The notes below the pieces were generated by a model that saw nothing but the letters and a program-made list of their open reading frames with translations, did no database searches and was not told the origin of the DNA. 64,000 nucleotides of DNA, from positions 1,550,001 through 1,614,000 of the forward strand of contig NZ_CP163302.1 in assembly GCF_041022165.1 (NCBI RefSeq). Reading direction: 5' to 3'. Positions 51,845 through 61,247 of the stretch are shown in pieces. Position 1 is the stretch's first letter. Each line of letters opens with the position of its first letter. The DNA is from Sinomonas sp. P10A9. Its GTDB lineage: Bacteria; Actinomycetota; Actinomycetes; Actinomycetales; Micrococcaceae. Both the position numbers and the translations under genes were made by a program.

Positions 51845-52150
51845 TCAGGCCTCCCTGCGGAACTGGACCTTCCACTCCTCGGGCCCCTCTGAAAGGTAGG
51901 CGACCCCGAAGGCGCCCTCGCGGTACCGCTGCTCGACCTGCGCCAGCAGGGGCAGTGGTGCGTGGTTGGCAATGATGACGAGCCCCGAGCCGACCGGGAG
52001 CGAGTCCAGTGCGCCGAAGATCGTCGCGTGGCGGATGGCATGCGGGATGACGCGCACGTCGAGTTCGGGGAAGCCCTCGGCGTCATGCTCCCCGCACGCG
52101 CACGAGGACTTCTGGGTCAGGGTCAGCGGGTTCGCCTCGGTGTATTCCAT
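51845..52150 (-). CDS. DUF2249 domain protein
   Basis: 101 residues. ELDVRVIPHAIRHATIFGAL, LPVGSGLVIIANHAPLPLL and the end EEWKVQFRRE fit DUF2249, a small alpha-beta fold found beside denitrification and nitric-oxide genes. A Cys pair near the start (SCACGEHDAE) could bind metal. GGAAGGA precedes the ATG. It diverges from the HTH regulator gene, with a 52-base gap shared by both promoters. Confidence 0.87.
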   Translation of the reverse strand: MEYTEANPLTLTQKSSCACGEHDAEGFPELDVRVIPHAIRHATIFGALDSLPVGSGLVIIANHAPLPLLAQVEQRYREGAFGVAYLSEGPEEWKVQFRREA

Positions 52151-52189
52151 GCCATGTCCTTCCGGTGGGTTTTGTGGGTCAGACTTTAC

Positions 52190-52195
52190 TACAAT
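52190..52195 (+). promoter_or_regulatory. -10 box for leaderless HTH regulator
   Basis: TACAAT ends seven bases before the GTG. The surrounding 30 bases are strikingly AT-rich for this genome and probably include the operator shared with the divergent DUF2249 gene. Confidence 0.55.
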
Positions 52196-52202
52196 AAATT
52201 CC

Positions 52203-53021
52203 GTGATAAATAGTCCGCTCGGCCCTCAGCCCACGTCGCCCGGTCCCGCGACCCCGCTCTCGGGTGCGCGCGCCGCGATTCTGGACCGCCTGCGGGGAAA
52301 GGAAGGGCCGAGCACGGTCGAGGCGCTCGCCCGCGAGATGGGACAGCACCCCAACACCGTGAGGGAGCACCTCGAGGCCCTCGTGGGCGTGGGCCTCGCC
52401 GAACTCGCGGACGGACCCCTGCTGGGGGAGGTCCGTCCGGCGCGGCGAGGGCGCCCCTCGAAGCGCTACCGCGCCGTCGAGCAGGCCGGCGGATCTCTGG
52501 GGTACGCGGAGCTCGCGGGAGCGCTCGCCGCGGAGCTCGCGCGCCTCGCGCCGGATCCGCGTGCTGCCGGGGCGGAGGCGGGCCGCGGCTGGGCCCGCCA
52601 GGCCCTCGGCCCGGCCCCGGTGCCCGTCACCGCCTCCGACGCACGACGCCGCGTGCTCGCCGAACTCGTTGAGCTCGGCTTCGGCATCGAAGCGGTGTCG
52701 TCGCGGACCCGCCGGGCCGACGCTGGTGCTCCGGGCGGCTCCGGCGGCGAGGCCAGCACCGGCGGCGAGGCCGATACCGGCCTTCCGGCCGACACCGCGT
52801 CTGGGTCCGACACCGACGTCGCGGCCGGGGCGGCAGCGACCGTGCGCCTCGTGCGGTGTCCGCTCCTATCCGCGGCGAGGGACCAGCCTTGCGTCGTGTG
52901 TTCGGTCCATGCCGGGCTCGTCGAGGAGTCCCTGCGGCTTCTGGGCCACGACGATCTCGGCTCGCGCCTCGAGCCGTTCGCCGAACCCGGAGCGTGCCTG
53001 CTCACGATCGGCCGTCCATGA
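52203..53021 (+). CDS. HTH transcriptional regulator with C-terminal Cys cluster
   Basis: 272 residues. Winged helix of ArsR/SufR type at the N-terminus (RAAILDRLRGKEGPSTVEAL, MGQHPNTVREHLEALVGVGL, then RRGRPSKRYRAV as wing). A low-complexity Ala/Gly/Thr linker precedes a C-terminal domain with Cys in LVRCPLL, QPCVVCSVH and PGACLL, a pattern suited to an Fe-S cluster or zinc. With nirK-like, NnrS-like and DUF2249 genes around it, a nitric-oxide or oxygen sensor is likely (inference). Confidence 0.83.
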   Translation: MINSPLGPQPTSPGPATPLSGARAAILDRLRGKEGPSTVEALAREMGQHPNTVREHLEALVGVGLAELADGPLLGEVRPARRGRPSKRYRAVEQAGGSLGYAELAGALAAELARLAPDPRAAGAEAGRGWARQALGPAPVPVTASDARRRVLAELVELGFGIEAVSSRTRRADAGAPGGSGGEASTGGEADTGLPADTASGSDTDVAAGAAATVRLVRCPLLSAARDQPCVVCSVHAGLVEESLRLLGHDDLGSRLEPFAEPGACLLTIGRP

Positions 53022-54226
53022 GCCCCAACCCGGCGCCCAAGGTCGCCACGACCATCTGGCCGCGTGCGCTGCTCCTCGCGCTCGGCGGGGCATCCCTCCT
53101 GGCCGGCCTCGACGCGGCGCTGGTCCTGCTCGGCGTCGCCGCGCCCGTTGGCGGTGACACGGCTCCGGTGCTGCCGCCCTCGCACGGGATCCTCATGGTG
53201 TTCGGATTCGTGGGCACACTCATCGCCCTTGAGCGGGCCGTCGCGCTGCGCCGTGTGTGGGGGTACTCCGCTCCGGCGCTCCTGGGTATCGGGTCCGTCG
53301 CCCAGCTGGTTCCCGTGCTCGGTGCCGGGACCGCGTGGGTGCCGCGCGCCGTCGTGCTTGCCGGGGCGGTCATGTTCGCCGTGGTCTACGTGCCGCTGTG
53401 GCGCCGCCAGCGCGACCCCGCGGTGCTCGTCCAGGCGCTCGGCGCCGTCGCGGCGGCCGGCGGCGCCGGCCTGTTGGCGACCGGGGTGAGTGTGGCCGCC
53501 GTCGTGCCGTGGTTCGCTGCGTTCCTCCTGGCCACGATCGCCGGGGAGCGGCTCGAGCTCGCCCGGCTGAGGATCCGCGGAGGCTGGGCGGAGCCGCTGC
53601 TCGTCACCGCGTGCGCCGCGATCGTGGCGTTGGGCCCCGTGACCCTGCTCTGGCCCACCGTGGGGTATCCGCTCTTCGGGCTGGGACTGCTCGGCCTCGC
53701 CGCGTGGCTCGTCACGTACGACGTCGCGCGGGCCACCATCCGCTCGCCGGGCCTGCCGCGCTTCGTAGCCGCGTGCCTGCTGGCCGGCTACGCGTGGCTC
53801 GGCGTGGCCGCGGGGGTATGCCTCTTGACGCCCGGCGCCCCCTCGGGGGCCGCCTACGACGCGTTCCTCCACGCGATGTTCCTGGGCTTCGTCATGTCCA
53901 TGATCATGGCCCACGCGCCCGTGATCCTGCCCGCCGTCCTGCGCCGGCCCCTGCCCTACCTCTCCGCGATGTGGGTCCCGGCCGCGCTCCTGCACGCTAC
54001 CCTCGTGCTGCGCCTCGCGGTCGGTGACGCGCGGGGGGACATCGTGGCGTGGCAGTGGGGCGGCATGGGCAATGTCGCGGCCGTGCTCGCCTTCGTGGCC
54101 CTCGCGGCCTATGCGGCGGCCACCGGGCGGCGAGCGCCCGCCGGGCGCGTCACCCAGGGCCCCGTACCCAGGAGCCGAGCTGGGGAGCCCGCGACGGGTC
54201 GAACACGTCGGGAGGGCGCAGCATGA
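53018..54226 (+). CDS. multi-spanning membrane protein, NnrS-like
   Basis: 402 residues and about eleven to twelve membrane segments. Conserved His/Glu in membrane helices: LPPSHGILMVFGFVGTLIAL, TIAGERLELARL, FLHAMFLGFVMSMIMAHAPV. NnrS proteins are haem-copper membrane proteins that ease nitric-oxide stress; the match is by topology and His pattern, not certain. Overlaps the regulator and the nirK-like gene by four bases each, so all three are one operon. Confidence 0.7.
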   Translation: MSPNPAPKVATTIWPRALLLALGGASLLAGLDAALVLLGVAAPVGGDTAPVLPPSHGILMVFGFVGTLIALERAVALRRVWGYSAPALLGIGSVAQLVPVLGAGTAWVPRAVVLAGAVMFAVVYVPLWRRQRDPAVLVQALGAVAAAGGAGLLATGVSVAAVVPWFAAFLLATIAGERLELARLRIRGGWAEPLLVTACAAIVALGPVTLLWPTVGYPLFGLGLLGLAAWLVTYDVARATIRSPGLPRFVAACLLAGYAWLGVAAGVCLLTPGAPSGAAYDAFLHAMFLGFVMSMIMAHAPVILPAVLRRPLPYLSAMWVPAALLHATLVLRLAVGDARGDIVAWQWGGMGNVAAVLAFVALAAYAAATGRRAPAGRVTQGPVPRSRAGEPATGRTRREGAA

Positions 54227-56964
54227 TGCCGTCCCTTCCCCCCAAGGGGTCGAAGCCCGCCAGCGGATCGGGTCGGGCCGGGCGTCCCGGCACGGGCCGG
54301 GCATCGTGGCACCGGTGGGCGAACGCCCCGACGCTCGCGTGGCTGCTGGCCATCGCCGTGCTTGCGGGCATCCACCGCGGCATCCCGGCGTCCGGATGGC
54401 TCCTGACCCACCTCGCCTTCCTCGGTGCCGCGACCAACGCGATCCTCGTCTACTCGTGGCACTTCGCCGAGGCGCTCCTGCGCCTGCCTGTGCCGTCACG
54501 CCGCGCTGTCGCGGTCCGGATAGTGCTCCTGAATGCAGGCGCCGCGGCGATGGTCGGCGTCGTGTCCGGGTTCTGGCCGGCCTCGGTCACCGGTGCCGCA
54601 GCGGTGGGGCTGGCCGCGGGATGGCATGGTGTCGCCCTGCTCGTGCGGGTCCGCCGTGCACTGCCCTCGAGGTTCGCGTCGACGCTGCGGTATTACCTCG
54701 CGGCATGCGCCCTCCTTCCGTTCGGAGCGGCGGCCGGAGCCGTGCTCGCCCTCCCCTGCGCGGACGACGGCGAGCTCCACGCGCGCCTCCTTCTCGCCCA
54801 CGAGTCGGTCAACGTGCTCGGCTGGGTGGGACTGAGCGTGCTGGGAACCCTCGTGACCCTCCTGCCCACCATGCTGCGCACTCGCGCCGACGATGCCGCC
54901 GAGCCCACGGCGCGCCGCGCGCTGTGGTTCCTGTTGGCCGGCGTCCTCGGCGCAGCGGCCGGCGCGCTCGCGGGGCAGCGCCTCGTCGTGGCGGCCGGAC
55001 TCCTGGCGTACTTGATCGGTGTCCTGGTCTCCGCGGTCCCCCTCGCCCGCGCCGTCCGCAGCAAGCCCCCCGTAGCCTTCGCACCGCTCTCCGCGGTCGC
55101 GTCGCTCCTCTGGCTCATCGGAGCGCTCGCACGACTTCTGTGGATCACCGCCGCGGTTCCCGACTGGGACGCCCTCCACATCGCCCTGGGCGACCTCACC
55201 CCCGCGCTCGCCGCCGGCTTCGCGGCCCAGGTGCTCCTCGGCGCGCTCTCGTACCTGCTGCCGGTGGTCTTCGGGGGTGGCCCGTCCGTGGTGCGGCGGC
55301 GCACGGAGATGCTTGACGCTGGCGCGTGGCTCCGCGTGGTCCTCGCCAACGGCGCGCTCGCGCTCTACCTGCTCCCCGTGCCCAGCGCCGTGCGGGTCGC
55401 CGCGGCCGTGGCCGGGCTCCTCGCCCTCAGCGCGTTCGTGTGGCTTGCCCTCAGGGCGTTCCTGTCCCGGCCCCGTGCGGAGGACCAGGAGCGCCACGCC
55501 GCTGGCTCGGGGCCCATCGCCGTGGGCGCTTCGGTGCGCAGCAGGCTCGGGTCGGGCGCGGTGGGGCTGGCCGTGCTCCTCGCGGCAGTCGTGGCCGGCG
55601 TTGCGGCGGATCCGTCCGTGATTCCGGCCGCGGCCGGTGGCTCGCCCGCGGCCGCGGCGGGTGCGGTCGGAGCGAAAGGAGGCGGCGGCGTCGTGCCTAC
55701 CGGGCACACCACCACCGTGGACGTGGTGATGTCCGGGATGCGCTTCGTGCCGGACAGCGTGAGCGTGCCGATCGGGGACAGGCTCGTCATCAACCTGACC
55801 AACAAGGACCAGACCCCGCACGATCTCGTGCTCGCGACAGGCCAGGACTCCTCCCGCGTGTACCCCGGCCAGAACGGCAGGCTCGACGCCGGCGTGATGG
55901 GCGCGTCCGTGGACGGCTGGTGCTCGGTGGTGGGGCACAAGCAGATGGGCATGGTGTTCCGCGTCAACGTCACCGGCGCCCAGGGAGGCGCCGCCCCCAG
56001 CACTCCTCAGGCGATGGACATGCCGGGCATGCAGCACGCGGCTACTGCGTCGCCCGGCGCCCCGGCCAACGCCTCGACGGCCCCGCACACCCCGTACCCC
56101 GCAGACCTCCCGGCCGTGCCCGCCGGCACCACCCATAAGGTGACGCTCACTGTGCGGGACACGGTCGCCGAGGTGGCGCCCGGTGTCACCCAGACCCTTT
56201 GGACCTACAACGGCACCGCGCCGGGCCCCGTACTGCACGGGCGCGTGGGGGACACCTTCGAGGTCACGCTCGTCATCGACGCCTCCACTGGGCATTCGAT
56301 CGACTTCCACGCCGGGACCATCGCCCCGGACGGGCCCATGCGGACCATCGACCCGGGCCAGCAGCTCACCTACACCTTCACGGCCGCTCAGCCGGGGATC
56401 TGGATGTACCACTGCTCCACGATGCCCATGTCCCTGCATATTGCGAACGGGATGTTCGGCGCCGTCGTGATCGATCCGCCAGACGCGCCGCCGGTCGACC
56501 ATGAGTTCGTGCTCGTCCAGAGCGAGCAGTACCGCGGCGCAGCAGCCAGCGGGGTCCCCGGGATCGCCGGCCCTGACGCGGTCTCGGCGAAGATCACTGC
56601 GGGCACCCCGGACGCAGTCGTGTTCAACGGCTACCCGAACCAGTACGACGCCGCGCCGCTCGCCGTGCGCGCGGGCGAACGGGTGAGGGTGTGGGTGCTC
56701 GATGCGGGCCCCGACCGGGCGACGTCGTTCCACGTGGTCGGCGCGCAGTTCGGCGCCGTGTGGTCCGAGGGCGCCTACCGCCTCGCCCCTGGGGCCGGCG
56801 GAGTACAGTCCGGGGCGTCCCAGGCCATGGACCTCGCCCCGGCGCAGGGCGGCTTCGTCGACCTGACGTTCCCCGAGGCGGGCAACTACCCGTTCGTGAG
56901 CCACTACATGGTGGACGCCGAACGCGGCGCGCACGGCGTCTTCGCCGTTGCTGCCGCGAGGTGA
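54223..56964 (+). CDS. fusion: membrane domain, cupredoxin and two-domain NirK-like multicopper protein
   Basis: 913 residues. Residues 1-480 hold about eleven membrane helices with His in LLTHLAFLGA, VYSWHFAEALL and LAHESVNVLGW. Residues 495-585 are a cupredoxin with a full type-1 copper set (His533, Cys567, His572, Met575). A Met/His-rich linker (MDMPGMQHAA) leads to a two-domain nitrite-reductase-like part: type-1 ligands His691, Cys731, His739, Met744 and type-2 ligands His696, His730, His837, with Asp694 at the catalytic Asp position. The second catalytic His of classical NirK is not found. Reduction of nitrite to NO outside the membrane, with electrons delivered by the fused cupredoxin, is the likely role. 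Confidence 0.82.
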   Translation: MMPSLPPKGSKPASGSGRAGRPGTGRASWHRWANAPTLAWLLAIAVLAGIHRGIPASGWLLTHLAFLGAATNAILVYSWHFAEALLRLPVPSRRAVAVRIVLLNAGAAAMVGVVSGFWPASVTGAAAVGLAAGWHGVALLVRVRRALPSRFASTLRYYLAACALLPFGAAAGAVLALPCADDGELHARLLLAHESVNVLGWVGLSVLGTLVTLLPTMLRTRADDAAEPTARRALWFLLAGVLGAAAGALAGQRLVVAAGLLAYLIGVLVSAVPLARAVRSKPPVAFAPLSAVASLLWLIGALARLLWITAAVPDWDALHIALGDLTPALAAGFAAQVLLGALSYLLPVVFGGGPSVVRRRTEMLDAGAWLRVVLANGALALYLLPVPSAVRVAAAVAGLLALSAFVWLALRAFLSRPRAEDQERHAAGSGPIAVGASVRSRLGSGAVGLAVLLAAVVAGVAADPSVIPAAAGGSPAAAAGAVGAKGGGGVVPTGHTTTVDVVMSGMRFVPDSVSVPIGDRLVINLTNKDQTPHDLVLATGQDSSRVYPGQNGRLDAGVMGASVDGWCSVVGHKQMGMVFRVNVTGAQGGAAPSTPQAMDMPGMQHAATASPGAPANASTAPHTPYPADLPAVPAGTTHKVTLTVRDTVAEVAPGVTQTLWTYNGTAPGPVLHGRVGDTFEVTLVIDASTGHSIDFHAGTIAPDGPMRTIDPGQQLTYTFTAAQPGIWMYHCSTMPMSLHIANGMFGAVVIDPPDAPPVDHEFVLVQSEQYRGAAASGVPGIAGPDAVSAKITAGTPDAVVFNGYPNQYDAAPLAVRAGERVRVWVLDAGPDRATSFHVVGAQFGAVWSEGAYRLAPGAGGVQSGASQAMDLAPAQGGFVDLTFPEAGNYPFVSHYMVDAERGAHGVFAVAAAR

Positions 56965-57026
56965 GTGTCCTGTGCGCACGGCGTGTGCGCCGTCACTCCA
57001 GCGATCGGGGAGTTGCAGTGCTGGGA

Positions 57027-57032
57027 TACATT
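57027..57032 (+). promoter_or_regulatory. possible -10 box of proS
   Basis: TACATT, preceded by TGGGA in a partly extended -10 context, lies about 55 bases before the proS ATG. No good -35 is visible. Confidence 0.35.
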
Positions 57033-57085
57033 GGTAGCTGACTTTCCCTGCCCTGGAGCCTGATCGGCTCAGCTTCGAGAAACGG

Positions 57086-58960
57086 ATGCCCGTGGTCCTG
57101 CGACTCTCCACCCTGTTCCTGCGTACCCTCCGCGAGGATCCCGCCGATGCAGAGGTCGCGAGCCACAGGCTCCTCGTCCGCGCCGGCTACATCCGGCGCG
57201 CCGCACCTGGCATCTACACGTGGCTGCCGCTCGGCCTCGCGGTCCTGCGGAAGGTCGAGCAGATCATCCGCGAGGAGATGGCCGGGATCGGCGCGCAGGA
57301 GGTCCACTTCCCGGCCCTGCTGCCGAAGGAGCCCTACGAGGCCACGAATCGCTGGACGGAGTACGGCGAAGGCATCTTCCGCCTCAAGGACCGCAAGGAG
57401 GCAGACTACCTCCTTGCCCCGACGCACGAGGAGATGTTCACGCTCCTCGTGAAGGACCTGTACTCCTCCTACAAGGACCTTCCGCTCTCGCTGTACCAGA
57501 TCCAGAACAAGTACCGCGATGAGGCCCGCCCCCGGGCCGGCCTCCTCCGCGGCCGCGAGTTCATCATGAAGGACTCGTACTCGTTCGACGTCGACGACGC
57601 AGGCCTGGACGCCAGCTATGCGAAGCACCGCGAGGCATACGTGAAGATCTTCGCGCGCCTCGGCCTCGAGGTCGTGGCCGTGAAGGCGACCGCTGGCGCG
57701 ATGGGCGGGTCCAAGAGCGAGGAGTTCCTCCACCCGACCGAGATCGGCGAGGACACGTTCGTCCGCTCGCCCGGCGGCTACTCGGCCAACGTCGAAGCCG
57801 TCTCGACGGTCGTCCCCGACGAGATCGACTTCGCCGGTGCCCCCGCGGCGCAGGTGCTCGACACACCGGACACCCCGACCATCGACTCGCTCGTCGCTGC
57901 CTCGCAGACCATCTTCCCCAACCCCGAGCGCGAGTGGACCGGCGCGGACACGCTCAAGAACGTGGTCCTCGCGGTCACGCTGCCCACCGGCGAGTCCCAG
58001 CTCGTGGTCATCGGCCTCCCGGGCGACCGAGCCGTGGACCTCAAGCGTGTCGAGGCCAACATCGGGGCGTTCCTCCCCGTGGCGGGCGAGATCGGAATCG
58101 AGGCCGCGAACGATGAGCAGCTCAAGAAGCAGCCGCTCATCGTCAAGGGCTACCTCGGCCCCGGCCTCGACCGCGATGAGGCTCTCCTCGGCCTCGAGGG
58201 CAAGACCAAGATCCTCTACCTCGTGGACCCTCGCGTGGTCTCCGGCACCCGCTGGATCACCGGCGCGAACGAGCAGGGCAAGCACGTCTACGGTCTCGTG
58301 GCCGGCCGCGACTTCGGCTGGGACGGCGTCATCGAGTGCACCGAGGTCCGAGCCGGCGACCCGGCCCCGGACGGCTCCGGCCCGCTCGAGACGGCGCGAG
58401 GCATCGAGATGGGACACATCTTCCAGCTCGGCCGCAAGTACGCCGAGGCCCTCGAGCTCAAGGTCCTCAACGAGAATGGCAAGCAGGTCACGGTCACGAT
58501 GGGCTCGTACGGCATCGGCGTGACCCGCGCCGTCGCGGCCCTTGCCGAGTCCAACCACGACGACCGCGGCCTCATCTGGCCGCGCGCCGTGGCCCCGGCG
58601 GACGTGCACGTCGTGGCCGTCGGCCGGGGCGAGGAGATCTTCGCCGAGGCCGAACGCATCACGGCCGAATTCGAGGCCCGCGGTCTCACCGTCATGCTCG
58701 ACGACCGGCCGAAGGTCTCTCCGGGAGTCAAGTTCGGCGACGCCGAGCTCATCGGCGTGCCGACCATCGTCGCCGTCGGCAAGGGATTCGCCACTGGCAC
58801 CCTCGAGGTCAAGGACCGGCGCTCCGGCACCGCGGAGGACGTCCCCGTCGCCGAGGTCGTGGACCGCATCGTCGCACAGGCCAGCGGCAAGGCCAGCGGA
58901 AGCCCCGCTGAAGCAGCCAGTGCTGTGGTGCGCGAGACGGCCGCGGCCGACGTCGACTAG
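57086..58960 (+). CDS. proS: prolyl-tRNA synthetase (bacterial type)
   Basis: 624 residues. Class II synthetase: motif 1 in [20 protein letters not shown], motif 2 with [20 protein letters not shown], motif 3 with [16 protein letters not shown]; between motifs 2 and 3 is the editing (INS) domain ([17 protein letters not shown] onward). The C-terminal anticodon domain ends in [12 protein letters not shown], followed by an Ala/Ser-rich tail of about 30 residues not typical for the family. TTCGAGAAACGG precedes the ATG. Confidence 0.97.
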   Translation: MPVVLRLSTLFLRTLREDPADAEVASHRLLVRAGYIRRAAPGIYTWLPLGLAVLRKVEQIIREEMAGIGAQEVHFPALLPKEPYEATNRWTEYGEGIFRLKDRKEADYLLAPTHEEMFTLLVKDLYSSYKDLPLSLYQIQNKYRDEARPRAGLLRGREFIMKDSYSFDVDDAGLDASYAKHREAYVKIFARLGLEVVAVKATAGAMGGSKSEEFLHPTEIGEDTFVRSPGGYSANVEAVSTVVPDEIDFAGAPAAQVLDTPDTPTIDSLVAASQTIFPNPEREWTGADTLKNVVLAVTLPTGESQLVVIGLPGDRAVDLKRVEANIGAFLPVAGEIGIEAANDEQLKKQPLIVKGYLGPGLDRDEALLGLEGKTKILYLVDPRVVSGTRWITGANEQGKHVYGLVAGRDFGWDGVIECTEVRAGDPAPDGSGPLETARGIEMGHIFQLGRKYAEALELKVLNENGKQVTVTMGSYGIGVTRAVAALAESNHDDRGLIWPRAVAPADVHVVAVGRGEEIFAEAERITAEFEARGLTVMLDDRPKVSPGVKFGDAELIGVPTIVAVGKGFATGTLEVKDRRSGTAEDVPVAEVVDRIVAQASGKASGSPAEAASAVVRETAAADVD

Positions 58961-58969
58961 CGCGTCGGC

Positions 58970-59773
58970 GTGCTCAGCGGCTTCGAGGCACTCGATCCGC
59001 TCACCCTTGCGCTGATTCTCGTCGCGGGCTTTGCGGCCGGGTGGGTCGACGCCGTCGTGGGCGGCGGCGGACTCATCCAGCTGCCCGCGCTCCTCGCGGT
59101 GCCCGGCATCGCGCCCGTCCAGGCCCTCGCGACGAACAAGATGGGCTCGGTCTTCGGCACGACGACGAGCGCGGTCACCTACGCGCGCCGCATCCGGCCA
59201 GACCTGCGCACTGCCATCCCGATGGCGCTCGTCGCGCTCGCCGGCGCATTCGGCGGGGCGGCAGTGGCCACAGTGCTGCCGGGCCGGGTGTTCAAGCCGA
59301 TCATCCTGGCCGCGATCATCGCGGTTGCGCTCTTCACCGCCTTCAGGCCGCAGATGGGCCAGTACACGCAGCTGCGGCTCAAGGGCCGCAGGCACCTCGC
59401 TGCCGCATGCGGGCTGGGGCTCGCGATCGGGTTCTATGACGGCCTCATTGGCCCGGGCACGGGATCGTTCCTTGTCATCGCCCTTGTCTCCGGGATGGGG
59501 TACGCATTCCTCGAGGCGAGCGCGAAGGCCAAGATCGTCAACATGGCCACCAACATCGGCGCGATCGTGCTCTTCGCCGTGTTCGCGCCGGGAGGGACGC
59601 TCCTCTGGGGCCTCGGCCTGGCTCTGGGCGCCGCGAATATGTGCGGTGGGTACCTCGGCGCACGCATGGCGGTAGCACGGGGCAACACGTTCATCCGGTG
59701 GGTCTTCCTCGCCGTGGTTGCGGCCCTAGCGGTCAAGCTCGGGATCGACGTCTGGAACGAGAACTTCGCTTAG
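58970..59773 (+). CDS. TSUP/TauE-SafE family membrane protein
   Basis: 267 residues, eight membrane segments. AAGWVDAVVGGGGLIQLPALL and YDGLIGPGTGSFLVIALVSG are the two repeated TSUP signatures; PVQALATNKMGSVFGTTTSA is also typical. It is of the YfcA subgroup (anion or sulfur-compound transport). Starts at a GTG nine bases after proS. Confidence 0.9.
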   Translation: MLSGFEALDPLTLALILVAGFAAGWVDAVVGGGGLIQLPALLAVPGIAPVQALATNKMGSVFGTTTSAVTYARRIRPDLRTAIPMALVALAGAFGGAAVATVLPGRVFKPIILAAIIAVALFTAFRPQMGQYTQLRLKGRRHLAAACGLGLAIGFYDGLIGPGTGSFLVIALVSGMGYAFLEASAKAKIVNMATNIGAIVLFAVFAPGGTLLWGLGLALGAANMCGGYLGARMAVARGNTFIRWVFLAVVAALAVKLGIDVWNENFA

Positions 59774-59804
59774 CGCAGGACTTTCGGGACGGGGGAGCCG
59801 GGCT

Positions 59805-59810
59805 TATCCT
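59805..59810 (+). promoter_or_regulatory. -10 box for leaderless PLP decarboxylase
   Basis: TATCCT ends six bases before the ATG; no Shine-Dalgarno lies between. Confidence 0.45.
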
Positions 59811-59816
59811 GCCCGC

Positions 59817-61223
59817 ATGCTGCGCCCCGAAGACTACGACGAACCTCTCGCCCGCGCCGCCACGCACGCCCGGAAGTGGCTGGCCAGTGTGCCCGAGCGC
59901 CATGTCGCGCCGAGGACGACGGCGGATTCGCTCGCCGAGGCGTTCGGTGGCGCCCTGCCCGAGGCAGGCCTCGCCCCGGCGGCGACCGTGGACCTCTTGG
60001 CGTCAGCTGCCGAGCCGGGCCTCACGGCCATGGCCTCTGGTCGGTTCTACGGATTCGTGATCGGTGGCACCCTCCCTGCGGCCATGGCCGCCGACTGGCT
60101 CGTGAGCGCGTGGGACCAGAACGCGGGCCTGCGCTTCGCCACGCCCGGCGTCGTCGCCGCCGAGGAGGCCGCCAGCCGGTGGGTGCTGGACCTCCTCGGG
60201 CTCCCGGCGGGCGCGGACGTCGGCTTCACGACCGGGGCGAGCATGGCCAACTTCAGCGGGCTCGCCGCTGCCCGGTGGAGAGTCCTCGAGCGGGCCGGGT
60301 GGGACGTCAACGCGGACGGCCTGACCGGTGCTCCGCGGATCCGCGTCTTCGTCGGGGCGCAGCGGCACGACACGGTCGACATGGGGCTGAGGCTGCTCGG
60401 ACTCGGCGCGCCGATCACGGTGGACGTCGACAGCCAGGGGCGCATCCTGCCCGACGCGCTCGGAGACGCGCTTGCGCACGGTTCAAGGGGTGACGGACCG
60501 GCGATCGTCTGCCTCCAGGCGGGGAACGTGCACTCCGGTGCGTTCGACCCCTTCTCGGAGTCCATCGCCGCGGCTCGCGAACACGGAGCATGGGTCCACG
60601 TCGACGGGGCCTTCGGGCTGTGGGCCGCCGCATCGCCGGCCACCCGGCACCTCATGGCCGGAGCGGAGCAGGCCGACTCGTGGGGCACCGACGCGCATAA
60701 GAACCTCAACGTCCCGTACGACTGCGGGATCGTTGTCTGCCGCGACGTCCCGGCCCTCCGGACGGCGCTCGGGATGCACGGCGACTACCTCATCCACGAC
60801 CCGCTCGGGGACCACGGTCCCGGGGATCCGTTCGAGAAGGTGCCCGAGCTGTCGCGGCGTGCCCGCGGTGTGCCGGTCTGGGCAGCTCTGAGGTCCCTCG
60901 GCCGGACCGGAGTCGACCATCTCGTGTCCGGGCTCGTGGCCAACGCCAGCGAACTGGCCCGGCGCATCGGGGCGCTGCCCGGCGCCGAGGTGCTCAACGA
61001 CGTCGTGTTCAGCCAGGTGTGCCTCGCATTCGGCTCAGACGCGCGCACAGAGGCGGTCGCGGACTGGCTCGTCGCGGACGGGCGCGTGTGGATGACCGGC
61101 TCGCGCTGGCACGATCGCACGGTGCTCCGGATCTCGGTGGCCAACTGGTCCACCGACGCGCGCGACATCGAGGTGAGCGTCGCCGCGGTGCGTGCTGCCC
61201 TGGAGGCAACAGAGGGCCTGTGA
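59817..61223 (+). CDS. group II pyridoxal-phosphate-dependent decarboxylase
   Basis: 468 residues. PLP-Lys motif is DSWGTDAHKNLNVPYDCG, with HVDGAFGLWAA (PLP-binding Asp) and FTTGASMANFSGLAAARW upstream. The family includes aromatic amino-acid, glutamate and tyrosine decarboxylases; the substrate cannot be assigned. Unlike the glutamate enzymes, it has a short N-terminus. No neighbour points to a pathway. A small hairpin with CGGGA/TCCCG follows the stop. Confidence 0.88.
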   Translation: MLRPEDYDEPLARAATHARKWLASVPERHVAPRTTADSLAEAFGGALPEAGLAPAATVDLLASAAEPGLTAMASGRFYGFVIGGTLPAAMAADWLVSAWDQNAGLRFATPGVVAAEEAASRWVLDLLGLPAGADVGFTTGASMANFSGLAAARWRVLERAGWDVNADGLTGAPRIRVFVGAQRHDTVDMGLRLLGLGAPITVDVDSQGRILPDALGDALAHGSRGDGPAIVCLQAGNVHSGAFDPFSESIAAAREHGAWVHVDGAFGLWAAASPATRHLMAGAEQADSWGTDAHKNLNVPYDCGIVVCRDVPALRTALGMHGDYLIHDPLGDHGPGDPFEKVPELSRRARGVPVWAALRSLGRTGVDHLVSGLVANASELARRIGALPGAEVLNDVVFSQVCLAFGSDARTEAVADWLVADGRVWMTGSRWHDRTVLRISVANWSTDARDIEVSVAAVRAALEATEGL

Positions 61224-61247
61224 CTGACGGGACGAGTCCCGCCGGGG

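Noticed and set aside
56965..57085. T-box or other riboswitch before proS
   Set aside because: The gap is only 121 bases and shows no T-box sequence or strong terminator hairpin.
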